Source of the DNA: Pseudomonadota bacterium
Lineage (GTDB): Bacteria; Myxococcota_A; Polyangia; Polyangiales; Polyangiaceae
Direction of reading: 5' to 3'
Length of the DNA stretch: 64,000 bases
Assembly: GCA_023431345.1 (NCBI GenBank)
Contig: JAEYWK010000070.1
Coordinates: 57,194 to 121,193 of the forward strand
Made by a program: the position numbers and the translations under genes. Of this stretch, positions 7,216 through 15,218 are shown piece by piece. Below the pieces are notes generated by a model, which saw only the letters and a list, made by a program, of their open reading frames with translations, searched no databases and was not told the DNA's origin. Positions within the stretch are counted from its first letter, which is position 1; each line of letters opens with the position of its first letter.

Positions 7216-7714
7216 CAAACGAGGCGGCGTTGATGGCGTGATTTGCGCGGATCCGCTGCCTCGTCAGCGAGCGCTCGATCGACGGCGCGGATCGTCGGTA
7301 TGACGAAGCCCCCGAGGTGTTGCCCTTTCGTCCGGCACCTTTCGCGGATCGCGCCCCGCGTCCCACTACGATCCCGCCATCCGCGCCCCCTTAAACTCAG
7401 TATTAAGGGGCGGACGCGGTCATGGACGTGATGATGAATAGAGCCAAATTCAGCCGCCGATCCCGCGTCCCTCGCTGTCGAAAAACCCCGGACGCGGCCA
7501 TTCGCGGGACGCACCACTAAGTGCGCGACATCGTTAACGAATGCCTCGCGTCCGGGCTCCCCGCGTCCGCGGGACGCGTCGCGGGCCGCGGGCCGCGGGA
7601 CGCACCCCGCCCTTTGCGGCGCGCCCTTCGGAAGAGCCCCAACCGCTCCGCCCCAAATGGAAGCGGGCCGCCATGCCGAAGCGCAGCGGCCCCATCGAGC
7701 CACGCACATCAGCT
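7216..7714. repeat. Repeat-rich intergenic region, candidate origin of element 1
   Basis: About 500 bases without a convincing gene, directly beyond the 3' end of the RepA-like ATPase. The heptamer CGCGTCC or its complement occurs seven times between 7356 and 7578 (7356, 7412, 7464, 7490, 7547, 7562, 7572). CGCGGGACGCACC is repeated at 7503-7515 and 7594-7606. An A/T-bearing inverted repeat CCCCTTAA-N8-TTAAGGGG lies at 7387-7410. Element 2 has an iteron array at the same relative place, so a replication origin is the favoured reading. Confidence 0.45.
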
Positions 7715-9730
7715 CTAGGTGCCGGGCAAGCCAAGCTTGCCGTCTACCTCGACGAGCTCCCCTGACGCGAGCCGCTCGCGGATCACGGCACGGATTGTCG
7801 TCGACCGGCCCGGCACCTTGCCCGCGCCCTCCGCCAGGCTGCGCGCGCTCCGCGGGCCGTCGGCAACGAGAGCATTCTGCACCTGCGTCCAGATTGCCTC
7901 CGTGCCGCTGACGGCGTCGGAGGCAGACACGACGCGTTGTCGTTCACGGTCAAGCCTGAGGGGGATTTCCTGCCCCTCAGTCATCCCGAGACCTCGGGCC
8001 TTGACGACCTCGAGCGTCAAGTCACGACCGTTTCTCTTCAACTCTAGGAGCAGATTTACGCCGGTTTCGATGCGCGACCCGCCGAACGCGCGCTCCGTCT
8101 TCACACGCCGCGACGAACCGCGCACGACGGGCGTCGTCATCAGGGTTGTTAGGGCGCTTTGCTCGACGGCATCGAGCGCCTGTCCGACGCGAGCGATCAA
8201 GTCGTCCGAGGTGTTCCGAGTCCTCACCTTAACGATCGGGTCAATCACGACAGCGTCGAGTTGGGCGCGGCAGGCCAAAACATCCTCGAGCGTGTGTTCG
8301 CGCCCGTCGACTACGAATAGCCGTGGATCGAGCATCGACTCATCAGTCGACAGCAACGCATCGCGTTCCGTCATCCCAAGCCGCTGCCTGCGACGAGCGA
8401 CGATGGCCGGCCGCGGATCGTCGGCAGTCGCTACCCACACCACCAAAAGGCCACGCGCTGCCCAGTTCTCAGCAATTTCCAGACATACCGACGTTTTGCC
8501 CTGGGCCGTTTGCGCCTGAATGGCGATCCTGCTGCCCGTGGCGATCCCGCCAGTTGTTATCTCCCGATCGAGCGCGGGGATCCCGGTCGGATGGATCGTT
8601 GTCGGCTTTGACCACGCGAGAACCGGCGGAGGAGCGGCGAGCTGCGTAAGGGTGAGGGCTCGTGCGGGTCGGGGCGGTGGCACCACCACCCGCTCAGCTT
8701 CACCGAAGGTATATCTTTCGAGGGCGACAAAGCGCCGCTGCCCGTTTACCCACGGCAGGCTCGCAGCCCATTTGCTCGTGTCGGAGATATGTACCCGCGC
8801 ATCGGTCCACCGACAAATAACGACGGGCTCCGCCGGCGAGAGGCAGACCACGATCGACTCACCCCAGCCAATCGGCAACGTGCGAGCGTAATTGCGTACG
8901 AAGGCTTGAGAGTCACCGCCCGGGAATATCTGCCCGCGGTCCTCCAGGATTTGGACGTGAGATCCTGCGTCGCATTTTTCTTCCGGATATTCCCGACGAA
9001 TATGTTCGCGTAGGGCGTCGAGCTCCTCTGCAGAGAGCGCAGGGCGCGCGGCGATGTACCGGTCCCAAGAGGCGAGCGCGCGCTCGCGGCCCGGCTTCGA
9101 CAAGAACTCGCGTCGCTCCGCATCGTCAAAGTAAGTCGCCTCGATCAAGGTTTCGACGAAGTAGCGATCGGTCGCGTGAGCGCTCTCGCAAGTACGGGAC
9201 GCGAGGGATTCAAGGTCGTAGTGCTCTCCTGCGCGTTGCTCGTAGGCAAATTCGGAATCGACCCAATCCCACCACCGCCGCAACATCTCATTGAATCGTT
9301 TGCGAGATTCATAGTCTGGTGCTACAACCGATGACCCTTCGAAGGAGATCTCATGGCCGTTGCCCCCGTCGCGTTTCGTTCCATCGTGCATCGTTCCCTC
9401 GATTCCCGCGGCCTTCGCGCCACTTGTGATCGGTTCCGTCTTACCGATCGGGAGCTGTTCGCCGTGCTTGCTCGGCAGGCCGTCGCCGCGGACGTCGTCG
9501 ATCGAATCGCAGACGTCGTTTACGGGTGACCGGCCAGAGTCAACTACGCTCCGCTCAGCCTCCTTGATGGCCGAGCGGAGCCGGCCCTGCTCGGCGCACT
9601 CCGCGGCCCGCGCCTGTTCCAGCTCAGCGCGGCGCGCCGCTTGGCTAGCCGCGCGCTGCGCCTCGATGGCGGCGCTAGCCGCGGCGCTGGCTTCCCGGAT
9701 CGCGCGCTCGAAGTCGGCTGCAGGGGTCAT
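7715..9730 (-). CDS. RepA/DnaB-like RecA-fold ATPase with C-terminal winged helix (element 1)
   Basis: 671 residues from an ATG at 9730 (ATGA overlap). N-terminal about 60 residues are Ala/Arg helical. A central unassigned domain contains FVRNYARTLPIGWGESIVVC. The ATPase core follows: Walker A AQTAQGKTS near 404-412, then LLVVWVATADDP, and Walker B LDAVVIDP near 490. The last 65 residues form a winged-helix-like end. Best fit is the AAA_25/RSF1010 RepA-type hexameric helicase group rather than a true DnaB. It probably drives replication of the excised element from the adjacent repeat region. The element 2 protein shares this layout. Confidence 0.75.
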   Translation of the reverse strand: MTPAADFERAIREASAAASAAIEAQRAASQAARRAELEQARAAECAEQGRLRSAIKEAERSVVDSGRSPVNDVCDSIDDVRGDGLPSKHGEQLPIGKTEPITSGAKAAGIEGTMHDGTKRDGGNGHEISFEGSSVVAPDYESRKRFNEMLRRWWDWVDSEFAYEQRAGEHYDLESLASRTCESAHATDRYFVETLIEATYFDDAERREFLSKPGRERALASWDRYIAARPALSAEELDALREHIRREYPEEKCDAGSHVQILEDRGQIFPGGDSQAFVRNYARTLPIGWGESIVVCLSPAEPVVICRWTDARVHISDTSKWAASLPWVNGQRRFVALERYTFGEAERVVVPPPRPARALTLTQLAAPPPVLAWSKPTTIHPTGIPALDREITTGGIATGSRIAIQAQTAQGKTSVCLEIAENWAARGLLVVWVATADDPRPAIVARRRQRLGMTERDALLSTDESMLDPRLFVVDGREHTLEDVLACRAQLDAVVIDPIVKVRTRNTSDDLIARVGQALDAVEQSALTTLMTTPVVRGSSRRVKTERAFGGSRIETGVNLLLELKRNGRDLTLEVVKARGLGMTEGQEIPLRLDRERQRVVSASDAVSGTEAIWTQVQNALVADGPRSARSLAEGAGKVPGRSTTIRAVIRERLASGELVEVDGKLGLPGT

Positions 9731-10056
9731 TCGGCCGCCTCCGCCTCGTCGTTCTTGCCGGCGAGCGCGTCAGTGATGTTTTCGAGCAGCGAGCACATGC
9801 GCTCGCGCGGGTTGAGCTCCCGGTCGCGCGCTACGCGCGCCGCGACGCGCCGGCGGACGATCGCGGCGCATTGGGCGTCACACGCGTGCAAAAAGTCGAA
9901 GGTCGAGAACCCCGGTACACAGGCGCGCGGCCACGGGATCGATGGGCAAGCGCGGTCGGTAAGTGGGCGCTTGCAGGCGGCGCAGCGCGAGCGGCCCGGG
10001 CGGACCGTTTCGCGGAGCGCGTCGTTCAGAGCGTCGAAGTCGGCCGCGCTGATCAC
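9727..10056 (-). CDS. Zinc-ribbon-like small protein (109 aa)
   Basis: 109 residues, overlapped by four bases on both sides. Paired cysteines (RCAACKRPLTDRACPS, then FLHACDAQCAAIVRRR) suggest one structural zinc site, followed by a basic helix. No named family. Lies just before the replication ATPase, so an accessory replication or DNA-binding role is plausible. Confidence 0.6.
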   Translation of the reverse strand: MISAADFDALNDALRETVRPGRSRCAACKRPLTDRACPSIPWPRACVPGFSTFDFLHACDAQCAAIVRRRVAARVARDRELNPRERMCSLLENITDALAGKNDEAEAAE

Positions 10057-10265
10057 GATGCCCCCCGTGCAACGCAGCGCGCGCAGTGGATTTCCGAATA
10101 GCAGAACCCGCCCGTCGGCAGCTTTTCAGAAATGATCGGTGGGAAGCTCTTAACGCGCCAGGCGGACCCCGGCGCGATCATCTGGCCGCAGAGAAGGCAG
10201 CGGTGACCATTTGCGACGGCCTCCTCCGCCCTCGCTCGGGTCTGTTCGGCTGAGGGAGGTTTCAT
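10053..10265 (-). CDS. Small CxxC zinc-finger protein (70 aa)
   Basis: 70 residues from an ATG at 10265 with ATGA overlaps at both ends. Two cysteine pairs (HRCLLCGQMI and HCARCVARG) flank a WRVKSFPP strand, as in small zinc-binding phage or plasmid proteins. The start MKPPSAEQT resembles that of the element 2 regulator at 20026 (MKPPAAEPT). Confidence 0.6.
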   Translation of the reverse strand: MKPPSAEQTRARAEEAVANGHRCLLCGQMIAPGSAWRVKSFPPIISEKLPTGGFCYSEIHCARCVARGAS

Positions 10266-10618
10266 GCCGCCCTCCCGCGTACCGGCCGAAGCGCTCCGCT
10301 TCGACGTGCGCGCTCGAGGGCTCGGTCTGCTTCGCTCTGCATCGCCGGTCTCGCCGGTGCTTTTGGTGTGACGCGCTGCGCGTCGAGCCACGCCGCGAGG
10401 TCGGCGCGCCGCACGACATAGGAGCGGCCCGCCTTCGAGGCGGGGAGTGCGCCGGCGCGAATCGCGGCGCGTAGCGTGCGCACCGGCACGCCAGCGGCGG
10501 CCAGCGGCACGACGTCGGCGGCGGCTGGCGTGCCGAGCGCCGTGGTCACCGCGGACTTGACGAGCGCGGCCAGCTCGTCGAACGCGACGACGACCAAGCG
10601 GGTAGTGCCGGCGCTCAT
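10262..10618 (-). CDS. Excisionase-type HTH protein (element 1)
   Basis: 118 residues from an ATG at 10618. An N-terminal helical part (FDELAALVKSAVTTAL) precedes an HTH_17/excisionase-like domain (AAGVPVRTLRAAIRAGALPA, then YVVRRADLAAWL). The element 2 product at 23083-23418 has the same two-part layout (ADELAAIVRAEVNAAL plus HTH). Such proteins act as recombination directionality factors or transcription regulators. Located early in the replication operon. Confidence 0.65.
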   Translation of the reverse strand: MSAGTTRLVVVAFDELAALVKSAVTTALGTPAAADVVPLAAAGVPVRTLRAAIRAGALPASKAGRSYVVRRADLAAWLDAQRVTPKAPARPAMQSEADRALERARRSGALRPVRGRAA

Positions 10619-10827
10619 TGGCGCACCGCCTTGTAAGCGTCGACCAGGGCGGCGAGGTCGAGGTGCTCGCGGGCTGCGAGCTCTAAGAGCAGGCGCGTTT
10701 GCGCGCCGAAGGGCCTGCTACCCGAAAGAGCCTGTCGTAAGCGTGCAAGCTCTCGCGGCCCGCTCCGAGCGCTGGCCAGAATGGCCATTTGATCGCAGGT
10801 TTTGAGATTGATTCGAGTGATGGACAT
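10615..10827 (-). CDS. Small hypothetical protein (70 aa), first gene of the replication operon
   Basis: 70 residues from an ATG at 10827, preceded by a good Shine-Dalgarno (GGAGAGAAACGCC). Mostly helical (RELARLRQALSG, LLLELAAREHLDLAALVDAY). It could be a small phage-repressor-like HTH, but the signature is unclear. The four-base overlap with the next gene indicates coupled translation. Confidence 0.55.
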   Translation of the reverse strand: MSITRINLKTCDQMAILASARSGPRELARLRQALSGSRPFGAQTRLLLELAAREHLDLAALVDAYKAVRQ

Positions 10828-10968
10828 GCGGCGTTTCTCTCCGTGTTGGAGGCACTGCGCGCGCTGCCCGATCGAAATTTCGCGTATTACGCCGTGGTTC
10901 GCTCCCACGGCTTATTCGGTCCGCCGACACCACTGTCCGTGACGCCCTAGACCTGCGATCGAGGTTTG
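10828..10968. promoter_or_regulatory. Probable control region of the element 1 replication operon
   Basis: 141 bases between the leftward operon and the gene at 10969. Contains a perfect ten-base palindrome CGAAATTTCG (10873-10882) and a perfect 7-bp hairpin GCCGTGG-N7-CCACGGC (10891-10911). Both are plausible operators. No confident -35/-10 pair was chosen. Confidence 0.35.
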
Positions 10969-11184
10969 CTATGTGCGGTTAGTTGGCTGCGTAAGACGCG
11001 GCCCTTTCTGTTTTGCGTTCGCGATGAGGTCGCCGATGCTCACCTCGTCCAGCCCCGGCCGGTGCCGCGGCGCGTGGAACCAGTCAGCAATGGCGACCCG
11101 CTTGCCCCGACTGCTCCGCGTGCACGACTCGCCCGGCTTCGCGCCGCAATTGCGATGGGTACAGGGACGGTCAATCGGAAGCAC
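10969..11184 (-). CDS. Small zinc-finger-like protein (71 aa)
   Basis: 71 residues from a GTG at 11184. The N-terminus has CTHRNCGAKPGESCT, a C-x4-C-G-A-x-P-G-x-x-C pattern found in short zinc-binding proteins of GC-rich bacteria and their phages. The rest is basic and histidine-containing (WFHAPRHRPG). Shine-Dalgarno is weak. It is the rightmost independent gene of element 1 before the integrase tail. Confidence 0.5.
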   Translation of the reverse strand: MLPIDRPCTHRNCGAKPGESCTRSSRGKRVAIADWFHAPRHRPGLDEVSIGDLIANAKQKGPRLTQPTNRT

Positions 11185-11297
11185 AGTGCTGTTCTATCAG
11201 CTCCCTAGAATAGGGCAAGCGATTTGTTCGTTAGCGGTTGACTCGCATCCTGGGATATGCGTGCACGGATACCCGCGCAACACAACTGTCGTCGATC

Positions 11298-11564
11298 TTA
11301 CTCGCGATTCTGCGTCCGGCGCGCGGCAAGCTCGGCCGCGAGTGACTCGACGAGCGCCCACTGCCCAGCCGCTGCCGCCCCGGTCAGTGCCTGCGCGAGC
11401 GACGCTTCGACGGCGTCGGAGCTGTCACGACCTGTCACGGGCGCACGAGCTATCGCGCACTTAGCGTCACTGTTCGGCGCTGTCGGCCGAGATTCATCCA
11501 TCAAAACGCCGCCGAATTCAGCCAAACCCGCCGCATTTTCCGGGTTCGAGTCCCGTCCGCCCCG
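11298..11564 (-). other. Orphan C-terminal tail of the element 1 integrase frame
   Basis: The leftward frame is open from the tRNA fragment (reading GGRDSNPENAAG across the T-arm) to a stop at 11298. It ends in a helical, Ala-rich stretch (ALVESLAAELAARRTQNRE). An internal ATG at 11501 could give a separate 67-aa protein. By analogy with element 2, this would be the 3' end of the integrase gene when the element is circular, and is cut off from the integrase body by integration. Whether it is expressed while integrated is unknown. Confidence 0.6.
11541..11564 (+). other. attR of element 1: 3' fragment of a tRNA gene
   Basis: Bases corresponding to tRNA positions 50-73: T-loop GGGTTCGAGTCCC, acceptor strand CCGCCCC and discriminator G. 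Position 49 (11540) fails to pair with 65, as expected if the shared core starts at position 50. No 5' half is present. The matching intact gene should lie just left of the window, next to the element 1 integrase 3' end. The amino acid identity cannot be read from this fragment. Confidence 0.75.
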
Positions 11565-11567
11565 CTG

Positions 11568-11602
11568 AAAAAAGCCGAGAATCGCAAGGTTCTCGGCTTT
11601 TT
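11568..11602 (+). terminator. Intrinsic terminator of the tRNA gene occupied by element 1
   Basis: Perfect stem GCCGAGAA/TTCTCGGC (11574-11581 and 11590-11597) with an eight-base loop, extended by an A-run and a T-run. It directly follows the tRNA fragment. Integration has moved it more than 11.5 kb from its tRNA gene. Confidence 0.85.
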
Positions 11603-11647
11603 CTTTTCCATGCGCCGGCCTCGCGAGCGGCGGAGCGCGGCTGCGGC

Positions 11648-12904
11648 TCAGGCTTCGGCGGACGCCGGTTGCCAGCTGTCGATGGCGCGCTGGAGGGCGA
11701 CGCGGGCCATCGCGAGGAGGACGGCGGGCGCGGTGACGACGGCGTAGACGACGTGGTCGGAGTCGGGGCGGACGAAGCGGATGAGGTGGAAGTGGGTTGC
11801 GGTGACGACGACGGCTTCTTCGACGCGCTCGTGGCGCGCGATGACGTTGAGGGAGTGGATTTGGGACCAGGCGATGTCGGCGCTCAGGCCAGCGCCGCGA
11901 TAGGCCAGACAGACGCCAGTTTCGCGGTCGATGACGGCGGCGCCGATGGCACCTTCGCCTTCGAGGCAGCGCTCGACGAGCGAGCTCAGGTCGGAAGCGA
12001 AGGTGGCATCGGGCCCGAGTCCGAAGGCGTTCGCCCACGACATGGGCTCGGCGCTCGAGAGCGGGAGTGGCCGCCTCGAGCTCTGCGCTGCGCGATCCGC
12101 AGCCGGTAGCAGCTCGTCGAGGTCGAAGAGCAACTCCTCGGCGTAATGCCGCTTCTTGGGTACGAACAGCGTGCGTGGCTCGGGGAACGACCGCACCGCT
12201 TCCAGTTGGCGCCGAGTCCACTGCAGCAGCGACACGCGCAGCGAGGCGCGATCGAGCAGGCCGAAGGCGACGAGCGTGTCGGTCAAGCGCGCGCCCGTGC
12301 GGCGGCACTCGGCGATTACCTCGCGCACGTCGTCGGCGCGCACCGCCGCCTCGGTCTCCAAGAATCGGAGCAGCGCGCTCGAATCGTCGGACAGGTGCGC
12401 CCAGGCCACCTTCCCATCGTGAAAGAACACGCGCGCCGTGTGCTCGCCGCTCGTGACGACGAGCTCGCCGTCGCCGCGCTGACGCGCCGCGCGCAGCGCC
12501 GATAGCACGCCTGATTCACCGCTGAAGCGTGAGCCGAGGCGTCGCGCAGCGGCCTCGAGCCGCCCGAGTAGCTCATCGGGCGCCACCGGCTTCGGCAGGA
12601 AGTCATCCGCGCCCGCGCTGAGCCCCTCCAGCATCTCGTGGCGCATGTTCTTGCCCGTCACCAGCGCCACGTAGGGTTGCACCGCGAGCGGCGCCGCGCG
12701 GATGCGTCGACACACCTCCGGCCCCGGGAGGTCGGGCATCACCCAGTCGAGCAGCACCACGTCGAACGGCTCATCGCCCAAGGCGAGCGCGAGCGCCTGA
12801 GCGCCGCCGTCGACCGCAATCACTTCGTGCGAGGTGCGCGCCATGATCAAGCGCCGGAGCAGCTCACGCGACGTCGGCTCATCCTCAACTACCAAAATAC
12901 GCAC
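11648..12904 (-). CDS. Receiver-domain regulator with DUF4388 and roadblock-like C-terminus
   Basis: 418 residues from a GTG at 12904, beginning directly at the receiver; a TTG at 12952 is an alternative. Receiver domain: acidic pair in VVEDEP, phospho-acceptor Asp53 in VVLLDWVMP and conserved Lys in LPKPV. Residues about 130-220 (GELVVTSGEHTARVFFHDGK) resemble DUF4388/PatA N-terminal domains common in myxobacterial regulators. The C-terminal about 110 residues, with GAAVIDRETGVCLAYRG, fit a roadblock/LC7 fold. No DNA-binding output domain, so it probably acts through protein contacts, for example in motility or polarity control. Resident gene trapped between the two elements. Confidence 0.8.
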   Translation of the reverse strand: MRILVVEDEPTSRELLRRLIMARTSHEVIAVDGGAQALALALGDEPFDVVLLDWVMPDLPGPEVCRRIRAAPLAVQPYVALVTGKNMRHEMLEGLSAGADDFLPKPVAPDELLGRLEAAARRLGSRFSGESGVLSALRAARQRGDGELVVTSGEHTARVFFHDGKVAWAHLSDDSSALLRFLETEAAVRADDVREVIAECRRTGARLTDTLVAFGLLDRASLRVSLLQWTRRQLEAVRSFPEPRTLFVPKKRHYAEELLFDLDELLPAADRAAQSSRRPLPLSSAEPMSWANAFGLGPDATFASDLSSLVERCLEGEGAIGAAVIDRETGVCLAYRGAGLSADIAWSQIHSLNVIARHERVEEAVVVTATHFHLIRFVRPDSDHVVYAVVTAPAVLLAMARVALQRAIDSWQPASAEA

Positions 12905-13110
12905 TGGTGACTCATCGCTCCTTGCGGTGGCTCCCCTCCCCGGGTCGAGCAACCCCCGAGCCTAACAGGCGCCTCCCCGATCCTCCAATCGCGCGCCAAA
13001 CCCCGCCGCAGCCCCGCGCTCCAGCCGAAACGGTGCCCTCACACGCGCGCAGGCGCCTCCCGCCACTCTTGCGCGCCCCCCACCCGCCCGTGCTACGAAT
13101 CGCCCACCTC

Positions 13111-13182
13111 AGGCGAGTAGCTCAGCGGTAGAGCTCCGGTTTTACACACCGGCTGTCGCAGGTTCGACCCCTGTCTCGCCTA
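13111..13182 (+). tRNA. tRNA-Val (anticodon UAC), attachment site of element 2
   Basis: Complete 72-base cloverleaf: acceptor AGGCGAG/CTCGCCT, D-arm with GCTCAGCGGTAGAGC, anticodon stem CCGGT/ACCGG around loop TTTACAC (anticodon TAC), T-arm GCAGGTTCGACCCCTGT and discriminator A. CCA is not encoded. The element restores the gene: its 3' half from 13141 is part of the 44-bp repeat. Int2 overlaps it from the other strand. Confidence 0.95.
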
Positions 13183-14486
13183 CTAGGAATTCGGCTCGAT
13201 TTCGATCCGGAGCCTCCAGCAAAAGTCCGCGGCTTGGACTTTTGCTCGATCGCCAGCTTGGGGAGCGCCTCGTCAGGAATAACGCGGAGTTTCGCCGAGT
13301 TGGCCAGGTAGCGCGCGTGAGCCTCCAAGCTCGCGTGGCCGGCGAGTGCCTGGGCTTGCTGCGCAGTCACGCCAGCATCCGCCAGCGCTTGCGTGTAGGC
13401 GCGGCGCCAGCTGTGGAAGTCGACCGGCAAGGTCGCGTCCGTCTCTTCGAACAGCTCGCGCTCACGCGGCGTCATCGCCCGCGCCTTCCACGTGACCTTC
13501 AGCAGCGCCCGGCCGTTGCTCCGCGCCTTCGGTTGGGTGCTCGGCGTCTCAACACCTAGGGCACGCGCCAGGTCACGCCGGAAGGCCTTCGCGTGGCTCA
13601 CCTTCCCCTTAGCCTTGCCGGCCGACTCTCCGCGCCGCGACGGGAACACGGGGCCGCTCTTCGGCTTGCCGTGCGTCTCCCACCACGCGGCGAGCACCAC
13701 GCGGAGCACGTTCGGAATCGCGAGCCGTTGCGGCCGCTTGGTCTTCTGCCGAGGAGCCCAGCCCCAAGCAAACGGCGTCTCGAGATCGAACGACTCCCAG
13801 CGAATCGCGTGCAAGTCGCCCGTGCGGAGCCCGCCAAACATGCGCGAAACGCACGCCATCGTCTGCCGTTCGAGCACGGGCTTTTTGAAAGCTCCGGGCG
13901 GAGGTTCGTACGCGAGATAGATCGCAAGCTCGTCGTCCGTCAGCACGGCGCGCTCTTTCTTCTGCGTCGCCTTGTACCTCGGGATCTCGGCGTCGTCGGC
14001 GGGGTTGCGCTCCACCACACCTTCACGCTTCAGCATCGTGAAGACGTTCGCAATGTCCTGCTTCAGCTGCTGGACCGTGCTCCGCGACTTCCCCGCCGCC
14101 TTGCAGGCGTCGAGCGCTGCGTTGATGTGCCGAGCATTGACCTTCGTCACAAGACGAGCGCCAAGCTCGGGGAACGCATAGCGCTTCAGGCGTGCCCGCT
14201 CGTCTTTCGACGATGCCGAGGTGCGAGCTTCAAAGAAGCGCCCCGTCGCAACTTCGAAAGTCTCGGGTTCGGAGAGATCGAGCGCGTTCGGATCGTCGGA
14301 CGCCAGCAACCGAGCAAGCTTCACCTTGGCGGCCGCGCGCGAATCGGTTCCGAGCGGCTTCGTGACGCGCACGCGCTCGCCGTCGACGATGGCCCAAACC
14401 TTCGCGCTGTAGCCGGACTTGTTGCGAATCAGCGTGCCAGTCGGCTTGCGCCCGCCGCCGAAGTATTGGCGTTTGGCCTCGGTCAT
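13122..14486 (-). CDS. Tyrosine recombinase integrase of element 2
   Basis: 454 residues from an ATG at 14486 (Shine-Dalgarno AGGAG six bases upstream). N-terminal arm/AP2-like part (GTLIRNKSGYSAKVWAIVDG), core-binding domain about 85-190, catalytic domain from about 200. Catalytic residues visible: Arg in GLRTGDLHAIRW (about 222), HSWRRAY (about 359), His in LAGHAS (about 382) and Tyr in ARYLANS (about 394). The last residues are encoded by the tRNA-Val gene on the opposite strand. In the chromosome the protein stops at PELYR after residue 449. In the excised circle the frame would continue for 66 codons (see 23871-24071). Confidence 0.92.
   Translation of the reverse strand: MTEAKRQYFGGGRKPTGTLIRNKSGYSAKVWAIVDGERVRVTKPLGTDSRAAAKVKLARLLASDDPNALDLSEPETFEVATGRFFEARTSASSKDERARLKRYAFPELGARLVTKVNARHINAALDACKAAGKSRSTVQQLKQDIANVFTMLKREGVVERNPADDAEIPRYKATQKKERAVLTDDELAIYLAYEPPPGAFKKPVLERQTMACVSRMFGGLRTGDLHAIRWESFDLETPFAWGWAPRQKTKRPQRLAIPNVLRVVLAAWWETHGKPKSGPVFPSRRGESAGKAKGKVSHAKAFRRDLARALGVETPSTQPKARSNGRALLKVTWKARAMTPRERELFEETDATLPVDFHSWRRAYTQALADAGVTAQQAQALAGHASLEAHARYLANSAKLRVIPDEALPKLAIEQKSKPRTFAGGSGSKSSRIPSRRDRGRTCDSRCVKPELYR
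13141..13184. repeat. attL of element 2 (44-bp direct repeat)
   Basis: Identical, base for base, to 24073-24116; the flanking bases differ on both sides (T/C before, A/G after). It spans the anticodon loop to two bases past the tRNA-Val 3' end, the usual crossover region for tRNA-targeting tyrosine integrases. Confidence 0.95.
13219..13245. repeat. Inverted pair of GCAAAAGTCC, candidate arm-type integrase sites (left arm)
   Basis: Perfect ten-base arms GCAAAAGTCC (13219-13228) and GGACTTTTGC (13236-13245), seven bases apart, inside the 3' end of int2 and 34-61 bases from the att core. The same decamer occurs twice near the other end of the element (23955, 23968). The first arm with its context (13217-13232) is a 16-base identity to 23966-23981. 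Confidence 0.65.
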
Positions 14487-14551
14487 TGCGCTCCTATGAT
14501 AGCTGTGACGAGCATCATTGAGTTAACTTTGAATCCTGAAAGGGCGACCCC
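14487..14551. promoter_or_regulatory. Divergent spacer between int2 and the 14552 gene
   Basis: 65 bases holding both divergent starts. Contains TTGAGTTAACT (14518-14528), an AGTTAACT palindrome that recurs exactly once near the right end (23801-23811). Candidate operator shared by int2 and the divergent gene. Confidence 0.35.
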
Positions 14552-14932
14552 ATGATCCCGACGACCCGACGCATTACCGCCGCCGTGATGCCCGAGCCCG
14601 ATCACGACGGCACACGCATTCGCGTGGTCGTGCAGCTTAGCGAGCTTCCCTCGCCTGCCCTGATCACGCATATCGCAGAGTCACTGCCGCCGTTCGCGCG
14701 CGACGTCGAGTATGGCCACCTTGAGGCGGGAGGGGCGGCAGCTGCAAAGATCGCCTGCGCCACTGCCAACGATGCCCCGTTCGTCGTGCGCGCCTTCACG
14801 CTGGCGCTTGAGCGTGCACAGGAAGAGGATGCACGCGCCGCGTGGACACGCCAGCAGGCCACTGCAGACGCGAACGAAAGACGCGAACGAGAGTTGGGAG
14901 AGGCAAGGCAGCTTTTGACCCGACGGCCGTAG
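14552..14932 (+). CDS. Hypothetical protein divergent from int2 (126 aa)
   Basis: 126 residues from an ATG at 14552 with GAAAGGG as probable Shine-Dalgarno. N-terminal beta-rich part (RIRVVVQLSELPSPALITHI), then a long charged C-terminal helix or coiled coil (LERAQEEDARAAWTRQQATA). The only rightward gene of element 2. No family recognised. Position beside int suggests a control of excision or a cargo gene. Confidence 0.5.
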   Translation: MIPTTRRITAAVMPEPDHDGTRIRVVVQLSELPSPALITHIAESLPPFARDVEYGHLEAGGAAAAKIACATANDAPFVVRAFTLALERAQEEDARAAWTRQQATADANERRERELGEARQLLTRRP

Positions 14933-14990
14933 CCCCGCGCGGCGCGTGCCAAGCGCCGCTCGCCCAAGGCTGGGCGCGGGGTGCGCGGCG

Positions 14991-15218
14991 CTACCGCGGC
15001 GGTCGCTGGCTCAAGCTCACGCGCGCGACCGGCACCGCCAAGCTCCCCTCCGACGGCGGCTCGCGTCGCGGATCGAGCGGCGGCCGCGCCGCCATCGCCC
15101 AGCCCATGGCGAGCCCCCACGCGGCGCCGGGCTCGCGAGTCAGCTCTAGCGCCGTCTCGAGCAGCGCCACGACGTCGCGCGCGGTCGTCGGGCTAAGCGA
15201 CGGAAGCGCCCCGCTCAC
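14991..15218 (-). CDS. Small hypothetical protein (75 aa) after ParB-like gene
   Basis: 75 residues from a GTG at 15218 (GTGA overlap with the ParB-like stop). A helical N-terminal half (TTARDVVALLETALELTREP) and a proline/arginine-rich end. No family recognised and no element 1 counterpart. Last gene of the leftward chain. Confidence 0.45.
   Translation of the reverse strand: MSGALPSLSPTTARDVVALLETALELTREPGAAWGLAMGWAMAARPPLDPRREPPSEGSLAVPVARVSLSQRPPR

Larger units (their letters stand above)
1..11564. mobile_element. Element 1: tRNA-integrated satellite-like element (left end outside window)
   Basis: Bounded on the right by a tRNA 3' fragment (11541-11564) with the tRNA's own terminator. 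On the left it starts with a leftward tyrosine integrase that leaves the window. Nearly all genes run leftward and most are joined by four-base overlaps. The backbone (HTH, RepA-like ATPase, repeat-rich intergenic region, small HTH, RHH, 73-aa protein, 82-aa protein, ParB-like, integrase) matches element 2 gene for gene. Element-specific genes are a DUF2971 protein, an S49 protease module and a chain of small unknown genes. No relaxase, portal, capsid or large terminase gene is seen. Its left att site cannot be checked here. Confidence 0.85.

Noticed and set aside
11541..11564. Complete tRNA gene beside the terminator
   Set aside because: No acceptor 5' strand, D-arm or anticodon arm upstream; it is an attachment fragment.
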